Source of the DNA: DATKZM01 sp035527975
GTDB lineage: Bacteria; Pseudomonadota; Alphaproteobacteria; JAPULJ01
Direction of reading: 5' to 3'
NCBI GenBank assembly: GCA_035527975.1
Contig: DATKZM010000091.1
Location: forward strand, 1-64,000
Length of the DNA stretch: 64,000 bases
In this document: positions 8,480-16,773 of the stretch, piece by piece
Numbering within the stretch: the first letter of the stretch is position 1
Layout: every line of letters starts with the position of its first letter
Made by a program: the position numbers and the translations under genes
The notes under the pieces: generated by a model
What the model was told of the DNA's origin: nothing
Seen by the model: the letters and a program-made list of their open reading frames with translations, nothing else
The model's database searches: none

Positions 8480-10345
8480 ATGACAAGCGCCGGGACAGCT
8501 CGCTTCATCGACCTGCCCTTTGCCGAGCCAAAAGTGATCCGCAGTGCGCGGCCCGACGGCAGCGCGGTGCTCGGCTCCGGCTACACACTCGCCGATCATC
8601 CCCCGCATATGCTTGCCTATCTCGACCGCTGGGCCGAGGCGGCGCCCGACCGGGTTTTCCTGGCCGAGCGCGACGCGGCGGGCGGCTGGCGTGAACTCAC
8701 ATATGGAGACGCGGCCGAACGCTCGGGCCGGCTCGCCCAAACGCTGCTCGACCGTGGGCATGACCCGGCGCGGCCGATTATGATGCTGTGCGACGCCACG
8801 GTGAACATGGGCGTCCTGAAGCTCGCGGCGATGCGCGTCGGCATCCCCTTCGTGCCGGTCTCGCCGGCTTATTCGCTGATGTCGGAGACCTTCGAGAAGC
8901 TGCGCGGCGTGGTCCAGATGATCCGGCCCGGCCTCGTCTATGTCTCCAAGCTCGCGATGTTTGCGCGCGCGCTCGACGCGGTGGGTCTCACGGATGTTCC
9001 CGTGATCTGCGACGACGACACCCCCGACCGCAAAGGCGTGGAAAACTTCGACAATTGGCTCGGCGCGCCGCCGGGGCCGGCGGTGGCCGAGGCCTTTGCG
9101 GGGGTGAACGGCGACACGCTCGCCAAGATCCTGCTCACCTCCGGCTCGACCGGCACGCCCAAGGGCGTGCTCAACCCCCAGCGCATGCTGTGCTCGAACG
9201 GCGTCGCCATCGACCAGCTCTGGCCGTTTCTGGGCGCCCGCCCGCCGGTGCTCGTCGACTGGCTGCCCTGGTCGCATACCTTCGGGACCAACTTCAATCT
9301 CGGCCAGATCCTGCGTCACGGCGGCACCATGTATATCGATGCCGGCAAGCCGGCGCCCGGCCGCATCGAAACGACCTTGGCGAACCTGCGCGCGGTGCGG
9401 CCGAACCTGCTCTACAACGTGCCGCGCGGCTTCGACATGCTGCTGCCGCATCTGGAAGCCGATGACGATTTCGCGGCGCATGTTTTTGGCGACCTCGACA
9501 TCATCTTCTATGCCGGCGCGGCCCTGCCCAAGACCCTGTGGGACCGGCTGGAGGCGCTGTCGGTAAAGGTGCGCGGTGCGCGGGTCCCGATCCTCTCCTC
9601 GCTGGGCGCGACCGAGACCGGGCCCTGCGCCACCCTCACCCATTGGGGGCCCGAGGTTGCCAACAGCATCGGCCTGCCGATCCCCGGCAGCGAGGTCAAG
9701 CTGGTGCCGAGCGGCGACAAAACCGAGATCCGCGTGCGCGGCCCCAACGTCACCCCAGGCTATTTCGGCGCGCCCGATCTCACCGCCGCCGCCTTCGACG
9801 AGGAAGGCTTCTTCCGCCTGGGCGACGCTGTGAAATATATCGACGAGGCGCGGCCCGAACGCGGCCTGCTCTTCGACGGACGCGTGGCGGAGAACTTCAA
9901 ACTGCTAACCGGCACCTGGGTCGCCGCCGGCCTGCTGCGCATCGCCGCGATTTCCGCCGGTGCGCCGGTGATCCAGGACGCCGTCGTCACCGGCCACGAC
10001 CGCGAGGAAGTCGGCTTGCTGGTCTTCCCCAGTCCGGCCGGTTGCCGTGCCGTAGCGGGCGACGCGCCCGAGGACGAGGCGCTGGACGATCTGATCCACC
10101 GCGAGGCGGTCCGCGCCGCCCTGGCGCACGGCCTTGCCCGCCATAACGCCGACAATCCCGGCAGCAGCACGCGCATCGCCCGCGTGCTCATCACGACCGA
10201 GCCGCCGTCGATCGACGGCAACGAGATCACCGATAAGGGGTATCTGAACCAGCGCGCCGTGCTGGCGCGCCGCGCCGATCTGGTCGAGCGCCTCTACGCC
10301 GAGCCGGCCGGCGCGGATGTGGTGTTGGTGGACCCACTCTCATAA
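8480..10345 (+). CDS. Feruloyl-CoA synthase-like acyl-CoA ligase (paralog 2)
   Basis: A 621-residue AMP-forming ligase closely resembling the protein at 2279-4141. Shared blocks include PAYSLMS, the P-loop TSGSTGTPKG (about 220-229), PPVLVDWLPWSHTFG, the GATETGP adenylation motif and the C-terminal lysine motif NEITDKGYLNQRAVL. The ATG at 8480 follows a near-perfect AGGAGG Shine-Dalgarno sequence, so the longer frame from 8447 is rejected. It probably activates an aromatic or related carboxylic acid to its CoA ester. It stands alone on the plus strand with a 250-base upstream region that should hold its own promoter. Why the locus keeps two paralogs cannot be read from the sequence; different side-chain preference is a guess. 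Confidence 0.88.
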   Translation: MTSAGTARFIDLPFAEPKVIRSARPDGSAVLGSGYTLADHPPHMLAYLDRWAEAAPDRVFLAERDAAGGWRELTYGDAAERSGRLAQTLLDRGHDPARPIMMLCDATVNMGVLKLAAMRVGIPFVPVSPAYSLMSETFEKLRGVVQMIRPGLVYVSKLAMFARALDAVGLTDVPVICDDDTPDRKGVENFDNWLGAPPGPAVAEAFAGVNGDTLAKILLTSGSTGTPKGVLNPQRMLCSNGVAIDQLWPFLGARPPVLVDWLPWSHTFGTNFNLGQILRHGGTMYIDAGKPAPGRIETTLANLRAVRPNLLYNVPRGFDMLLPHLEADDDFAAHVFGDLDIIFYAGAALPKTLWDRLEALSVKVRGARVPILSSLGATETGPCATLTHWGPEVANSIGLPIPGSEVKLVPSGDKTEIRVRGPNVTPGYFGAPDLTAAAFDEEGFFRLGDAVKYIDEARPERGLLFDGRVAENFKLLTGTWVAAGLLRIAAISAGAPVIQDAVVTGHDREEVGLLVFPSPAGCRAVAGDAPEDEALDDLIHREAVRAALAHGLARHNADNPGSSTRIARVLITTEPPSIDGNEITDKGYLNQRAVLARRADLVERLYAEPAGADVVLVDPLS

Positions 10346-10377
10346 GGGTGCGCCATGCTCTGCCCGGCTGGGCGTTG

Positions 10378-10531
10378 GAGCATTTTCCGTTCGGTTGGCA
10401 TCACCGGCCCTCATGAGCTTGTCGAATGGCCCCCGCCCGGCCACCCCCAACGCTCAATTAGGGGCAGCATCCTTGGTGTGGCCGGGCGGGGGAGCGGGCC
10501 GGCGCCGATTCCACGTACGTGGAAAATGCTC
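10378..10531. repeat. Intergenic inverted-repeat element GAGCATTTTCC
   Basis: Perfect 11-bp arms GAGCATTTTCC (10378-10388) and GGAAAATGCTC (10521-10531) bound the gap between two convergent genes; the right arm ends at the transporter permease stop codon. Inside are a 16-bp perfect palindrome centred on CACGTACGTG (10509-10524) and a GC-rich stem of complementary CCCCGCCCGGCCAC and GTGGCCGGGCGGGG blocks. This looks like a small mobile or REP-like hairpin element that may also end transcription from both sides. Confidence 0.75.
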
Positions 10532-11532
10532 TAACCGGTGTCCAGTCCGCGGCGGCGGTCGATTTGATGAACGATCTCGCCGATGAGGCCGCGCGGGAAG
10601 GCCAGCACCGTGAGGATGAAAAGGACGCCGAGCGCCAGCAGCCAGTAGACGCCGAGCGCTTCCGATAGAAACCCCTCGACCGAGCGCACTGCAAAGGCGC
10701 CGAGAAAGGCGGCGATGAGAAGCGCGCGGCCGCCGACGGCGACCCAGATCAGCACCTCTGCCGACAGGCCAAAGCCGATCAGATTGGGCGAGGCGAAACC
10801 GAACTGCGTAACAAACAGCGCGCCCGCCAGCCCGGCGATGCCGCCGCCGATCGAAAAGGCGGTGGTCTTGTAGGCCGCCGTGTCGAAACCGAGATACTGC
10901 GCCCGGATCTCGTTGTCGCGGATTGCCTGGAGCGCGACGCCGAAGCGTGAGCGCACGAGCGCGCCCAGCAGCAGCATGCCAAGCGCTGCGATCCCCAGCA
11001 TCGTGAAGTAGAGTTCCAACGGCTCGAAAACCTCGTGGCCGCCGGCGTTGAGGCCGAGATTGGGCGGCGGCACGTTCATGAGACCGTTCAGTCCGCCCAG
11101 ATAAGGCCAGTTGATTGCCAGGCGTTCGGCGATCACCGCGACGGCGAGGGTGACGATGCCAAAGAAGGCGCCGCGCAGACCCTGGCCGTAAAACAGAAAA
11201 CGCCCGAGCAGGTTGGCGAACAGCGCCGGGATCGCCACCGCGAGGACCAGGCCGAGCCAGCTTGAGAGGAGGCTCGGCGCGCCGGGGATCTTGCCGAGCG
11301 TGACAATGCTCATGGCGTAGCCGCCGATGCCGAAGAACACCGCCTGGCCGAGGCACAGCAGGCCGCAATGGCCCCAGACGAAGGCGAGACTGGCGGCAAG
11401 GAGGCCGTAGGCGAAGAACTTGGCATACTCGCCGAGCGCATAGTCGTCGGCACCCAGCGGCAGGGCGAGGAAGACGATCAACGCCAGCGCGGTCAGCGCG
11501 TCCTCGGTCGTGATCGCGCGGCCCCGGCTCAT
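10531..11532 (-). CDS. ABC transporter permease, LivM/UrtC type
   Basis: A 333-residue inner membrane permease with about nine or ten hydrophobic segments. It has the LivM/UrtC signature around WGHCGLLCLGQAVFFGIGGY and the cytoplasmic loop RSRFGVALQAIRDNEIRAQYLG (EAA-like loop that docks the ATPase). It is the last gene of a five-gene minus-strand transporter operon (binding protein, ATPase D, ATPase E, permease B, this permease), starting 10 bases after the LivH-type permease stop. The ATPases in the operon resemble UrtD and UrtE more than LivG and LivF, so urea or short-chain amides are plausible substrates besides amino acids. Its 3' end overlaps a palindromic repeat element. Confidence 0.9.
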   Translation of the reverse strand: MSRGRAITTEDALTALALIVFLALPLGADDYALGEYAKFFAYGLLAASLAFVWGHCGLLCLGQAVFFGIGGYAMSIVTLGKIPGAPSLLSSWLGLVLAVAIPALFANLLGRFLFYGQGLRGAFFGIVTLAVAVIAERLAINWPYLGGLNGLMNVPPPNLGLNAGGHEVFEPLELYFTMLGIAALGMLLLGALVRSRFGVALQAIRDNEIRAQYLGFDTAAYKTTAFSIGGGIAGLAGALFVTQFGFASPNLIGFGLSAEVLIWVAVGGRALLIAAFLGAFAVRSVEGFLSEALGVYWLLALGVLFILTVLAFPRGLIGEIVHQIDRRRGLDTG

Positions 11533-11542
11533 GCGTCAGAGA

Positions 11543-12406
11543 TCATGTTTCACGCCCCCTCCGCGCGATGAGGCCGCGCGGGAAGAGCCGAATGACTACG
11601 ATCGCCATGACGAAGACGACAAGCTGGGCCCAGACCGGCGAGTAGAGCGTTGCCGTCAGATTGTCGGTCGCCCCCACCGCGAGCGAGCCCACAACCGGGC
11701 CCATCAGCGAGCCGAGCCCGCCGATCAGTACGGCGAGAAATGCCGGCACCAGGAAACCGAGCCCCATCTGCGGGTCGAGCGAGATCAGCGGCGACATGGC
11801 GGCGCCCGCCAGCCCCGCGAACGCCGCCCCATAGGCGAATGTATAGCGGTCGAGCCGGCGTGTATTGATGCCAAGGCACGCCGCCATGTCGCGGTTGGCG
11901 ATGACGCCTCGCGCCGCCAGGCCGAACCGGGTCCCGAAGAACAGCCGCAAGGTCACCGCCACGGCGACGATGGAGACGGCCATGATGAAGAGCCGGTAGG
12001 CGGGGTATTGGGCCCCGAGCACCTCGACGGTGCCGGCGAGCGGCACGTCGACCGAGTGGGAAGCGGGCCCAAAATAGAGCGTGATCGCTTGCTTGATCAC
12101 CAGCGACAGCCCCCAGGTGGCCAGGATCGTGTCAAGGAAGCGGCGGTAGACCCAGCGGATCACCAGCTCCTCGATCACCAGGCCTACCAGTCCCACGACG
12201 ATAGGCGCGGCAATCAGGCCAAGCCAGAAGGAGCCGCCAAGCTGCTGCACCGTGAGCAACACGTAGGCGCCCAGCATCAGAAGCTCGCCATGCGCCATGT
12301 TGATCACGTTCATGAGGCCGAAGATGATGGCAAGGCCGAGCGCCACGAGGACAAGGATCAGCGTGTAGTTGCTGGCGTCGAGGATGGTGATGACGAATTC
12401 CTGCAT
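11543..12406 (-). CDS. ABC transporter permease, LivH/UrtB type
   Basis: A 287-residue integral membrane permease. It begins MQEFVITILDASNYTLILV and shows the LivH core FGLMNVINMAHGELLMLGAY, the loop TRFGLAARGVIANRDMAACLG, and the C-terminal block AFLAVLIGGLGSLMGPVVG. I set the start at ATG 12406 (15 bases after the upstream ATPase stop); the longer frame to 12517 adds an arginine/proline-rich tail that is not membrane-like. It forms the transmembrane channel with the LivM/UrtC-type partner at 10531-11532. Confidence 0.9.
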   Translation of the reverse strand: MQEFVITILDASNYTLILVLVALGLAIIFGLMNVINMAHGELLMLGAYVLLTVQQLGGSFWLGLIAAPIVVGLVGLVIEELVIRWVYRRFLDTILATWGLSLVIKQAITLYFGPASHSVDVPLAGTVEVLGAQYPAYRLFIMAVSIVAVAVTLRLFFGTRFGLAARGVIANRDMAACLGINTRRLDRYTFAYGAAFAGLAGAAMSPLISLDPQMGLGFLVPAFLAVLIGGLGSLMGPVVGSLAVGATDNLTATLYSPVWAQLVVFVMAIVVIRLFPRGLIARRGRET

Positions 12407-12420
12407 CCCGGCCACCGCGC

Positions 12421-13107
12421 TCAGAGCGCCAGGAAGTCGTGCAGGATCTCCGGCTGGGCGCGCAGGGCGTCGGCGCTGTGGCGCGCCTCGATCCGGCCGG
12501 TCTCCAGGAATGCGCACGCGTCGGCCAGAGCGAGGACCATGTCGATGTTCTGCTCGACCAGCAGGATGGCCGCGCCAGTGGTCTCGGCGATCGCCGTCAG
12601 GGTCTCGGTGATCTCCCCCACGATCGATGGCTGCAGGCCTTCCGAAGGCTCGTCGAGCAGCAGGAGCCTGGGGCGGTTCATCAGCGCCCGGGCAATCGCG
12701 AGCTGTTGTTGCTGGCCGCCCGAAAGCTCGCCGGCTCGTTGGCGCCGCCGGCTCTCCAGCGCCGGGAAATGGTGGAAGGCCAGATCGAAGGGCGTCTCGC
12801 CCAGATTACCCAGACGCAGATTGTCCTCGACCGTAAAATCTCCAAAGATCTCGCGGCCCTGCGGCACATAGGCAACGCCGCGCCCCGCCACCTCGAAGGG
12901 CGCGCAGCCGGTGATGTCGTCGCCGTCGAAGCGCACCCGTCCGGCGCGGGTCTGGACGAGCCCCATCAGCGTGCGCAGCAGCGTCGTCTTGCCGGCGCCA
13001 TTGAGACCCAGCAGGCCAACCACCTCGCCCGCGCCTACGGTGAGCGAGACGCCGTCGAGCACGACGCCGCGGCCATAGCCGGCGGTAAGAGTTTCGACTT
13101 CAAGCAT
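12421..13107 (-). CDS. ABC transporter ATP-binding protein, LivF/UrtE type
   Basis: A 228-residue ABC ATPase. Walker A is GLNGAGKTT, followed by the UrtE-like stretch VAYVPQGREIFGDFTVEDNL, the signature LSGGQQQQLAIARALM and Walker B LLLLDEPSEGLQP. The start is ATG 13107, which lies inside the last codons of the preceding ATPase (8-base overlap); the ORF-extended start at 13185 would lie deep in that gene. It powers import together with the LivG/UrtD-type partner. The PQGREIF wording matches UrtE proteins, but LivF and UrtE are hard to separate by eye. Confidence 0.92.
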   Translation of the reverse strand: MLEVETLTAGYGRGVVLDGVSLTVGAGEVVGLLGLNGAGKTTLLRTLMGLVQTRAGRVRFDGDDITGCAPFEVAGRGVAYVPQGREIFGDFTVEDNLRLGNLGETPFDLAFHHFPALESRRRQRAGELSGGQQQQLAIARALMNRPRLLLLDEPSEGLQPSIVGEITETLTAIAETTGAAILLVEQNIDMVLALADACAFLETGRIEARHSADALRAQPEILHDFLAL

Positions 13108-13852
13108 GGCGCCCCAGATACCCCTCGCGGACGGCGGCATTGGAGCGGACCTCGTCGTAACGGCCGCGCACGGCAATGGCACCATGCATCATCACGGCAA
13201 CGGTCGTATCCAGCAACTCGACGAAGCGCATGTCGTGCTCGATCAGGATAACGGCGACGCCGGTTTGCCGATGAATGCGGCGGATCAGCGCTGCCGTCGC
13301 CTCGGTCTCGGCGCGGGTCATGCCGGCGGTGGGCTCGTCGAGCAGCATCAGGCGCGGCCGGCCGATCAGCACCATGCCGATCTCCAGCCACTGCATCGCG
13401 CCATGCGCCAACGCCCCGGCGGATTGAGCCGACTTTTCGGTCAGGCCGACCAGGTCAAGGGTTTCGCCGATGTCGGTGCGGTAGGCGTCGGGCGTGGGCC
13501 CCGCGAGACCCCGGAGGCCCGCCTGCCCCGCCCTGGCGGAGCGCGCGACGAGCAAATTATCGGCGACGCTGATCGTGGAAAAAACGCTCGGCACCTGGAA
13601 CTTGCGGCCGATGCCGAAGCGGCTGATTTCATATGGCTTCAGCCGCGTGAGGTCATGGCCCTCAAATTCGACCGTTCCTGCGGTTGGGCGGAGCTGGCCG
13701 GTCAGCAGGTTGAACAGCGTGGTCTTGCCGCAGCCATTGGGCCCGATCACGCAGAGCAGCTCCCCCGCGGCAAGCCCAAGATCGAGGCCGGTCAGTACCT
13801 CGGCGCCGCCGAACTCCTTCCTCAGGCCCTCGATTGCAAGGAAGCCGGTCAT
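13100..13852 (-). CDS. ABC transporter ATP-binding protein, LivG/UrtD type
   Basis: A 250-residue ABC ATPase with Walker A GPNGCGKTT (about 37-45), Walker B RLMLLDEPTAGM and the LivG-type insertion before the signature. The signature region reads LAHGAMQWLEIGMVL, where most ABC proteins have LSGGQ; the family of urea ATPases (UrtD) has LSHGQKQWLEIG here, which is the main reason to favour a urea/amide-type system. It lies between the binding-protein gene (58-base gap) and the second ATPase (8-base overlap). Confidence 0.92.
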   Translation of the reverse strand: MTGFLAIEGLRKEFGGAEVLTGLDLGLAAGELLCVIGPNGCGKTTLFNLLTGQLRPTAGTVEFEGHDLTRLKPYEISRFGIGRKFQVPSVFSTISVADNLLVARSARAGQAGLRGLAGPTPDAYRTDIGETLDLVGLTEKSAQSAGALAHGAMQWLEIGMVLIGRPRLMLLDEPTAGMTRAETEATAALIRRIHRQTGVAVILIEHDMRFVELLDTTVAVMMHGAIAVRGRYDEVRSNAAVREGYLGRHA

Positions 13853-13910
13853 GGGATTGCGGCCATGGGACGCGGGACCCCATTTCCCGCGACCACGGAT
13901 ATGCCGCCGC

Positions 13911-15083
13911 TCAGGTCTTGCAGCCGGCCTCGGGCGCGAGGCTGCCCAGCGCCTGCACCGTCTCTAGTTTCGTGCCGGCGGTCCTGGCGAGGAACATGTT
14001 CATGGTGACGTGATGGTCCTTCGCCCCGATCGAGAGCGGCCCGGTGGGCGTGTCGATGCTCAGGCCCTCGAGCCCCTTGATAAGGGCTTCCTTGTCGGGT
14101 TTGCCGGCTTTTTCCAGGCCCGCCTTCAGCGCCATCATCGAGTTGTAGTGGGTCATCACGTAGTGCGAGATCGGCACATCGTCCTTGCCCGCGCTCTTCT
14201 TGATGCGGGCGACGAAGTCCTTGACTTTGGCATCGCCGCTGGCGGCGACAAATGGCACGGTCACCCACATGTTCTGGCCCTTGCCGGTGCCGAAAGCGCC
14301 GAGATAGGTCTCCGCGAAGCCGAGGAAGGCGACGGTGAGGTCCTTCAGGAGGCCCAGATCCTCTGCCTGCTTGATGAATGTGATGCCATCGGCGCCCGGC
14401 AGGGCAAAGACCAGCACCTTGGCGCCCGAGGCCTTGATGCGGCGGATGACCGGGGCGAACTCCTTCACGCCCCATGGCGTGAACTCCTTGCCGACAACCT
14501 TGCCGCCGAGCCCGCCCACGATCTTCTCCGCAGTCTCGAACATCTTCTGCGGCCAGACGTAGTTGGCGCCAAACATGTAGTAGCTCTTGCCGAACTTCGC
14601 GTTCATCGCCGGCAGCAGCCGGGCCAGCTCCTGGTTCGGCACGGTGTTGAAGGCGAAGATGTATTTCGAGCACGCCCCGCCCTCGTAGTTGGTGGCATAG
14701 AGCAGCGGGGTGCGCAGGCGATTGACGCTGGGCGCCATGGCGTCACGGGCATTCGAAGTGATCGGGCCCGACAGCGCCAGCACGCCGTCGCGGCGGATCA
14801 GCTTCACCGTCCGCTCGACCGAGGTCTTGGGATCGGTCTTGTTGTCCTCGTAGACCACCTCGATCTTGCGGCCCAGGATGCCGCCGGCCGCGTTGATTTC
14901 CTTCATCGCCAGATCAAGGCCCAGCTTGGCTTGATTGCCGAAGAGCTCAAGGCCGCCGCTGAAGGGCTGCACGGCGCCTATCTTGATCGGCTTGGCCGCC
15001 GCGATCGCGGGCATCGGCAGCTGCGATGCCGCCATGGTTGCTGCGGCGCTCGCCACGAAGGTGCGTCTCGTCGGCTTCCACAT
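13911..15083 (-). CDS. ABC transporter substrate-binding protein, UrtA/AmiC type
   Basis: A 390-residue periplasmic receptor, first gene of the transporter operon. The N-terminus MWKPTRRTFVASAAATMAAS carries a twin-arginine-like leader ending near AIAAAKPIKIG. The mature protein has the type I periplasmic binding fold, with INAAGGILGRKIEVVYEDN and the ligand region TPLLYATNYEGGACSKYIF, which resembles the amide/urea receptors AmiC and UrtA more than leucine-binding proteins. I chose ATG 15083 because it begins the leader and follows GGGGGA; the long frame to 15332 is not credible. Substrate (urea, short amides or amino acids) needs testing. Confidence 0.9.
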   Translation of the reverse strand: MWKPTRRTFVASAAATMAASQLPMPAIAAAKPIKIGAVQPFSGGLELFGNQAKLGLDLAMKEINAAGGILGRKIEVVYEDNKTDPKTSVERTVKLIRRDGVLALSGPITSNARDAMAPSVNRLRTPLLYATNYEGGACSKYIFAFNTVPNQELARLLPAMNAKFGKSYYMFGANYVWPQKMFETAEKIVGGLGGKVVGKEFTPWGVKEFAPVIRRIKASGAKVLVFALPGADGITFIKQAEDLGLLKDLTVAFLGFAETYLGAFGTGKGQNMWVTVPFVAASGDAKVKDFVARIKKSAGKDDVPISHYVMTHYNSMMALKAGLEKAGKPDKEALIKGLEGLSIDTPTGPLSIGAKDHHVTMNMFLARTAGTKLETVQALGSLAPEAGCKT

Positions 15084-15447
15084 AGCACAGGTCCCCCGGA
15101 TTTTTTGCCTGCTCATATTCTGGGCGCAATCGCCCCGGGAATGCAACCGCGCGGATGGAGGGGAGGGCTGCGGCCGCCCTGGGAGACCATCATCCCGGTC
15201 GGACATTCGCGCGGCTTCAACGTTGAGAACAAGCCGCTCCATCGCGCAGTCCTCACGCCATGCCGCAATTGGCTGGAGCGCAATCGCGTCACAGTGATCC
15301 AGTGTGACGCGTGAAGCGTGCTCCAAACACATGAGTTAGATCAAGAGCCGCGTCTCAGATCGCTGCGATCTGCGACCATCTTGATCCAGGATCGGACATA
15401 CCCAGGACAGGCATCCATGCCCGCTTTCGGCAGGAAAGCCGCCTCAA
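15084..15447. promoter_or_regulatory. Intergenic region with large imperfect palindrome (about 15274-15322)
   Basis: This 364-base gap lies upstream of the transporter operon. Perfect 9-bp arms CGCGTCACA (15285-15293) and TGTGACGCG (15303-15311) are nested in a wider imperfect palindrome ending in GGAGCGC and GCGTGCTCC. It may be an operator for the transporter operon or one more member of the dispersed palindrome families seen elsewhere in the window. Nothing else was recognised in the gap. Confidence 0.5.
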
Positions 15448-16251
15448 TCAACGTTTTCGGGCGGCGGCTTGGGCAATTTTTTCGAGGAAGGGCTGGATAT
15501 CGGGTGCGAACGCCGGATGGCGGCATAGCCGGTCGAAATGCGCGGTTGCGCGCGGATACTCATCGTAGGCCGCCGCGCCGAAAATCGGTTCGACACCGTC
15601 GGAACCGAGCTTGGCGATGCTGCCCCGTTCACGCGAAATCTGGGTCAGCTCGGCGGCGAAGCAGATATCGGCGAGGGTCACGCCGTCGCCTACCAGGTAC
15701 GGTCGGTCGGGCGCCAGCGCCTGCTCGATGCCGGCCATATAGGTCTCGAAGGCAGCGCGGGTGGTTTCGCGCACCTCAGGGGCGAGCCGGTCGCCGGCCA
15801 GTGCCAGGAGGTAGATCTGCGAGGTCCGCGCGAACACCAGGCTCACGTCAAGAAAGGCGTCGATCCGCGCGGCCTCGTAGGGGCCGGCGCCGTAGAGCGG
15901 AAACGCGTCAGCGCCGATTCGCGCGACCGCGCGCATGATCGCATTGGATTCGAAGATGCCGACCGTGCCGTCGGGGCTGAACGCCACGGGCACGGTGCCG
16001 AACGGATTGGCCGCAAGAAACGCGTCGGTCTTGATCAAATTTCCATCGAACCCGGTATGCGCGGCGCGGGCCGTCGTGTCCGCCCGGTCGGCCTCGGTCA
16101 GAGGATGGGCGTCGAAATCCCACAGCCAGTCGGGAAGCTCGGCCGGTTTGGCTCCGCGGATCTCGATCTCAACACCGGTCAGCCGGGCCGCAATCGTTGC
16201 CTTCCAGATGCGCGGGTTCGGCAAATAGGAAAAGATGCGAAGGTCGGCCAT
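15448..16251 (-). CDS. Glutathione S-transferase-like protein
   Basis: A 267-residue soluble protein with a thioredoxin-like N-terminal domain (LRIFSYLPNPRIWKATIAA) and the GST hallmark FGTVPVAFSPDGTVGIFESNAIMR, where the cis-proline VP and the ESNAI acidic-serine pair bind the glutathione gamma-glutamyl group. The C-terminal helical domain shows FLVGDGVTLADICF-like spacing (YLVGDGVTLADICFAAEL). An insertion of about 30 residues after the first helix (GAKPAELPDWLWDFDAHP) makes it longer than typical members. The N-terminal catalytic Ser/Cys/Tyr is not obvious. It is a single gene between the transporter promoter and a repeat-rich gap. Confidence 0.85.
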   Translation of the reverse strand: MADLRIFSYLPNPRIWKATIAARLTGVEIEIRGAKPAELPDWLWDFDAHPLTEADRADTTARAAHTGFDGNLIKTDAFLAANPFGTVPVAFSPDGTVGIFESNAIMRAVARIGADAFPLYGAGPYEAARIDAFLDVSLVFARTSQIYLLALAGDRLAPEVRETTRAAFETYMAGIEQALAPDRPYLVGDGVTLADICFAAELTQISRERGSIAKLGSDGVEPIFGAAAYDEYPRATAHFDRLCRHPAFAPDIQPFLEKIAQAAARKR

Positions 16252-16494
16252 ATTACGCTGCCACGAATTTAGCCCGCCAGGCTGATTGCCCGCACAAGGC
16301 CGATCGACTCAAGCCCGATCGACCATTGAGCGCGCCAAGTCTAACACCAACTGGTGCGCCAGAGATCAACCATGCTCGAAATCTCTACGATGACAATGGC
16401 CGTTCAGTCCGGCGCAAAATCGGCCGGCCTCGTGCTTCCTATGGGCCAGCTGTCCAGCCTCTCTGACTAAACACCCGGTTCCGCTTATGGGGGC

Positions 16495-16538
16495 AGGCCA
16501 ACCGCAAGCCAACCGCAGGCCAACCGCAGGCCAACCTA
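16495..16538. repeat. 11-bp tandem repeat aggccaaccgc, four units
   Basis: Four consecutive 11-bp units (AGGCCAACCGC with one or two changes) occupy 16495-16538. Because 11 bp is about one helical turn, protein-binding iterons are possible, but replication slippage is the simpler reading. Confidence 0.85.
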
Positions 16539-16665
16539 GGTCGGCCGCGCCACCAGGGCAAAGTTGTTCGGTATAAGCTGATGCGGGCCCCCACAAATAT
16601 TGGCGAGGGTAGGCGCCGCGATTCCACAAAGGGCGGATATTCGTCCCGCCGCCGCACCGACGTTC

Positions 16666-16746
16666 CTCATCGCGAGCCTGTCGAAGGATGACGGCGCCGC
16701 TTGCAAGCCCGCCGCCCCTGTGCCTCGACAGGATCAGCATGCGGGC
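16666..16746. repeat. GAGCCTGTCGAAGGATGA element, copy 1
   Basis: The segment has a block CTCATCGCGAGCCTGTCGAAG, a GC-rich middle and a return arm TGTGCCTCGACAGG..CAGCATG. It matches the element at 20934-21015 over its whole length with substitutions. Both copies sit just downstream of the stop of a minus-strand beta-oxidation gene. Confidence 0.75.
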
Positions 16747-16773
16747 TCTTGGCCAGAATCGGAGAGACAGCCC

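Larger units (their letters stand above)
16252..16773. other. Repeat-rich intergenic region
   Basis: This 522-base gap lies between the GST-like gene and the acyl-CoA dehydrogenase stop. It contains an 11-bp tandem repeat (16495-16538) and a palindromic element (16666-16746) described separately. No coding frame with family resemblance was found. Confidence 0.6.
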
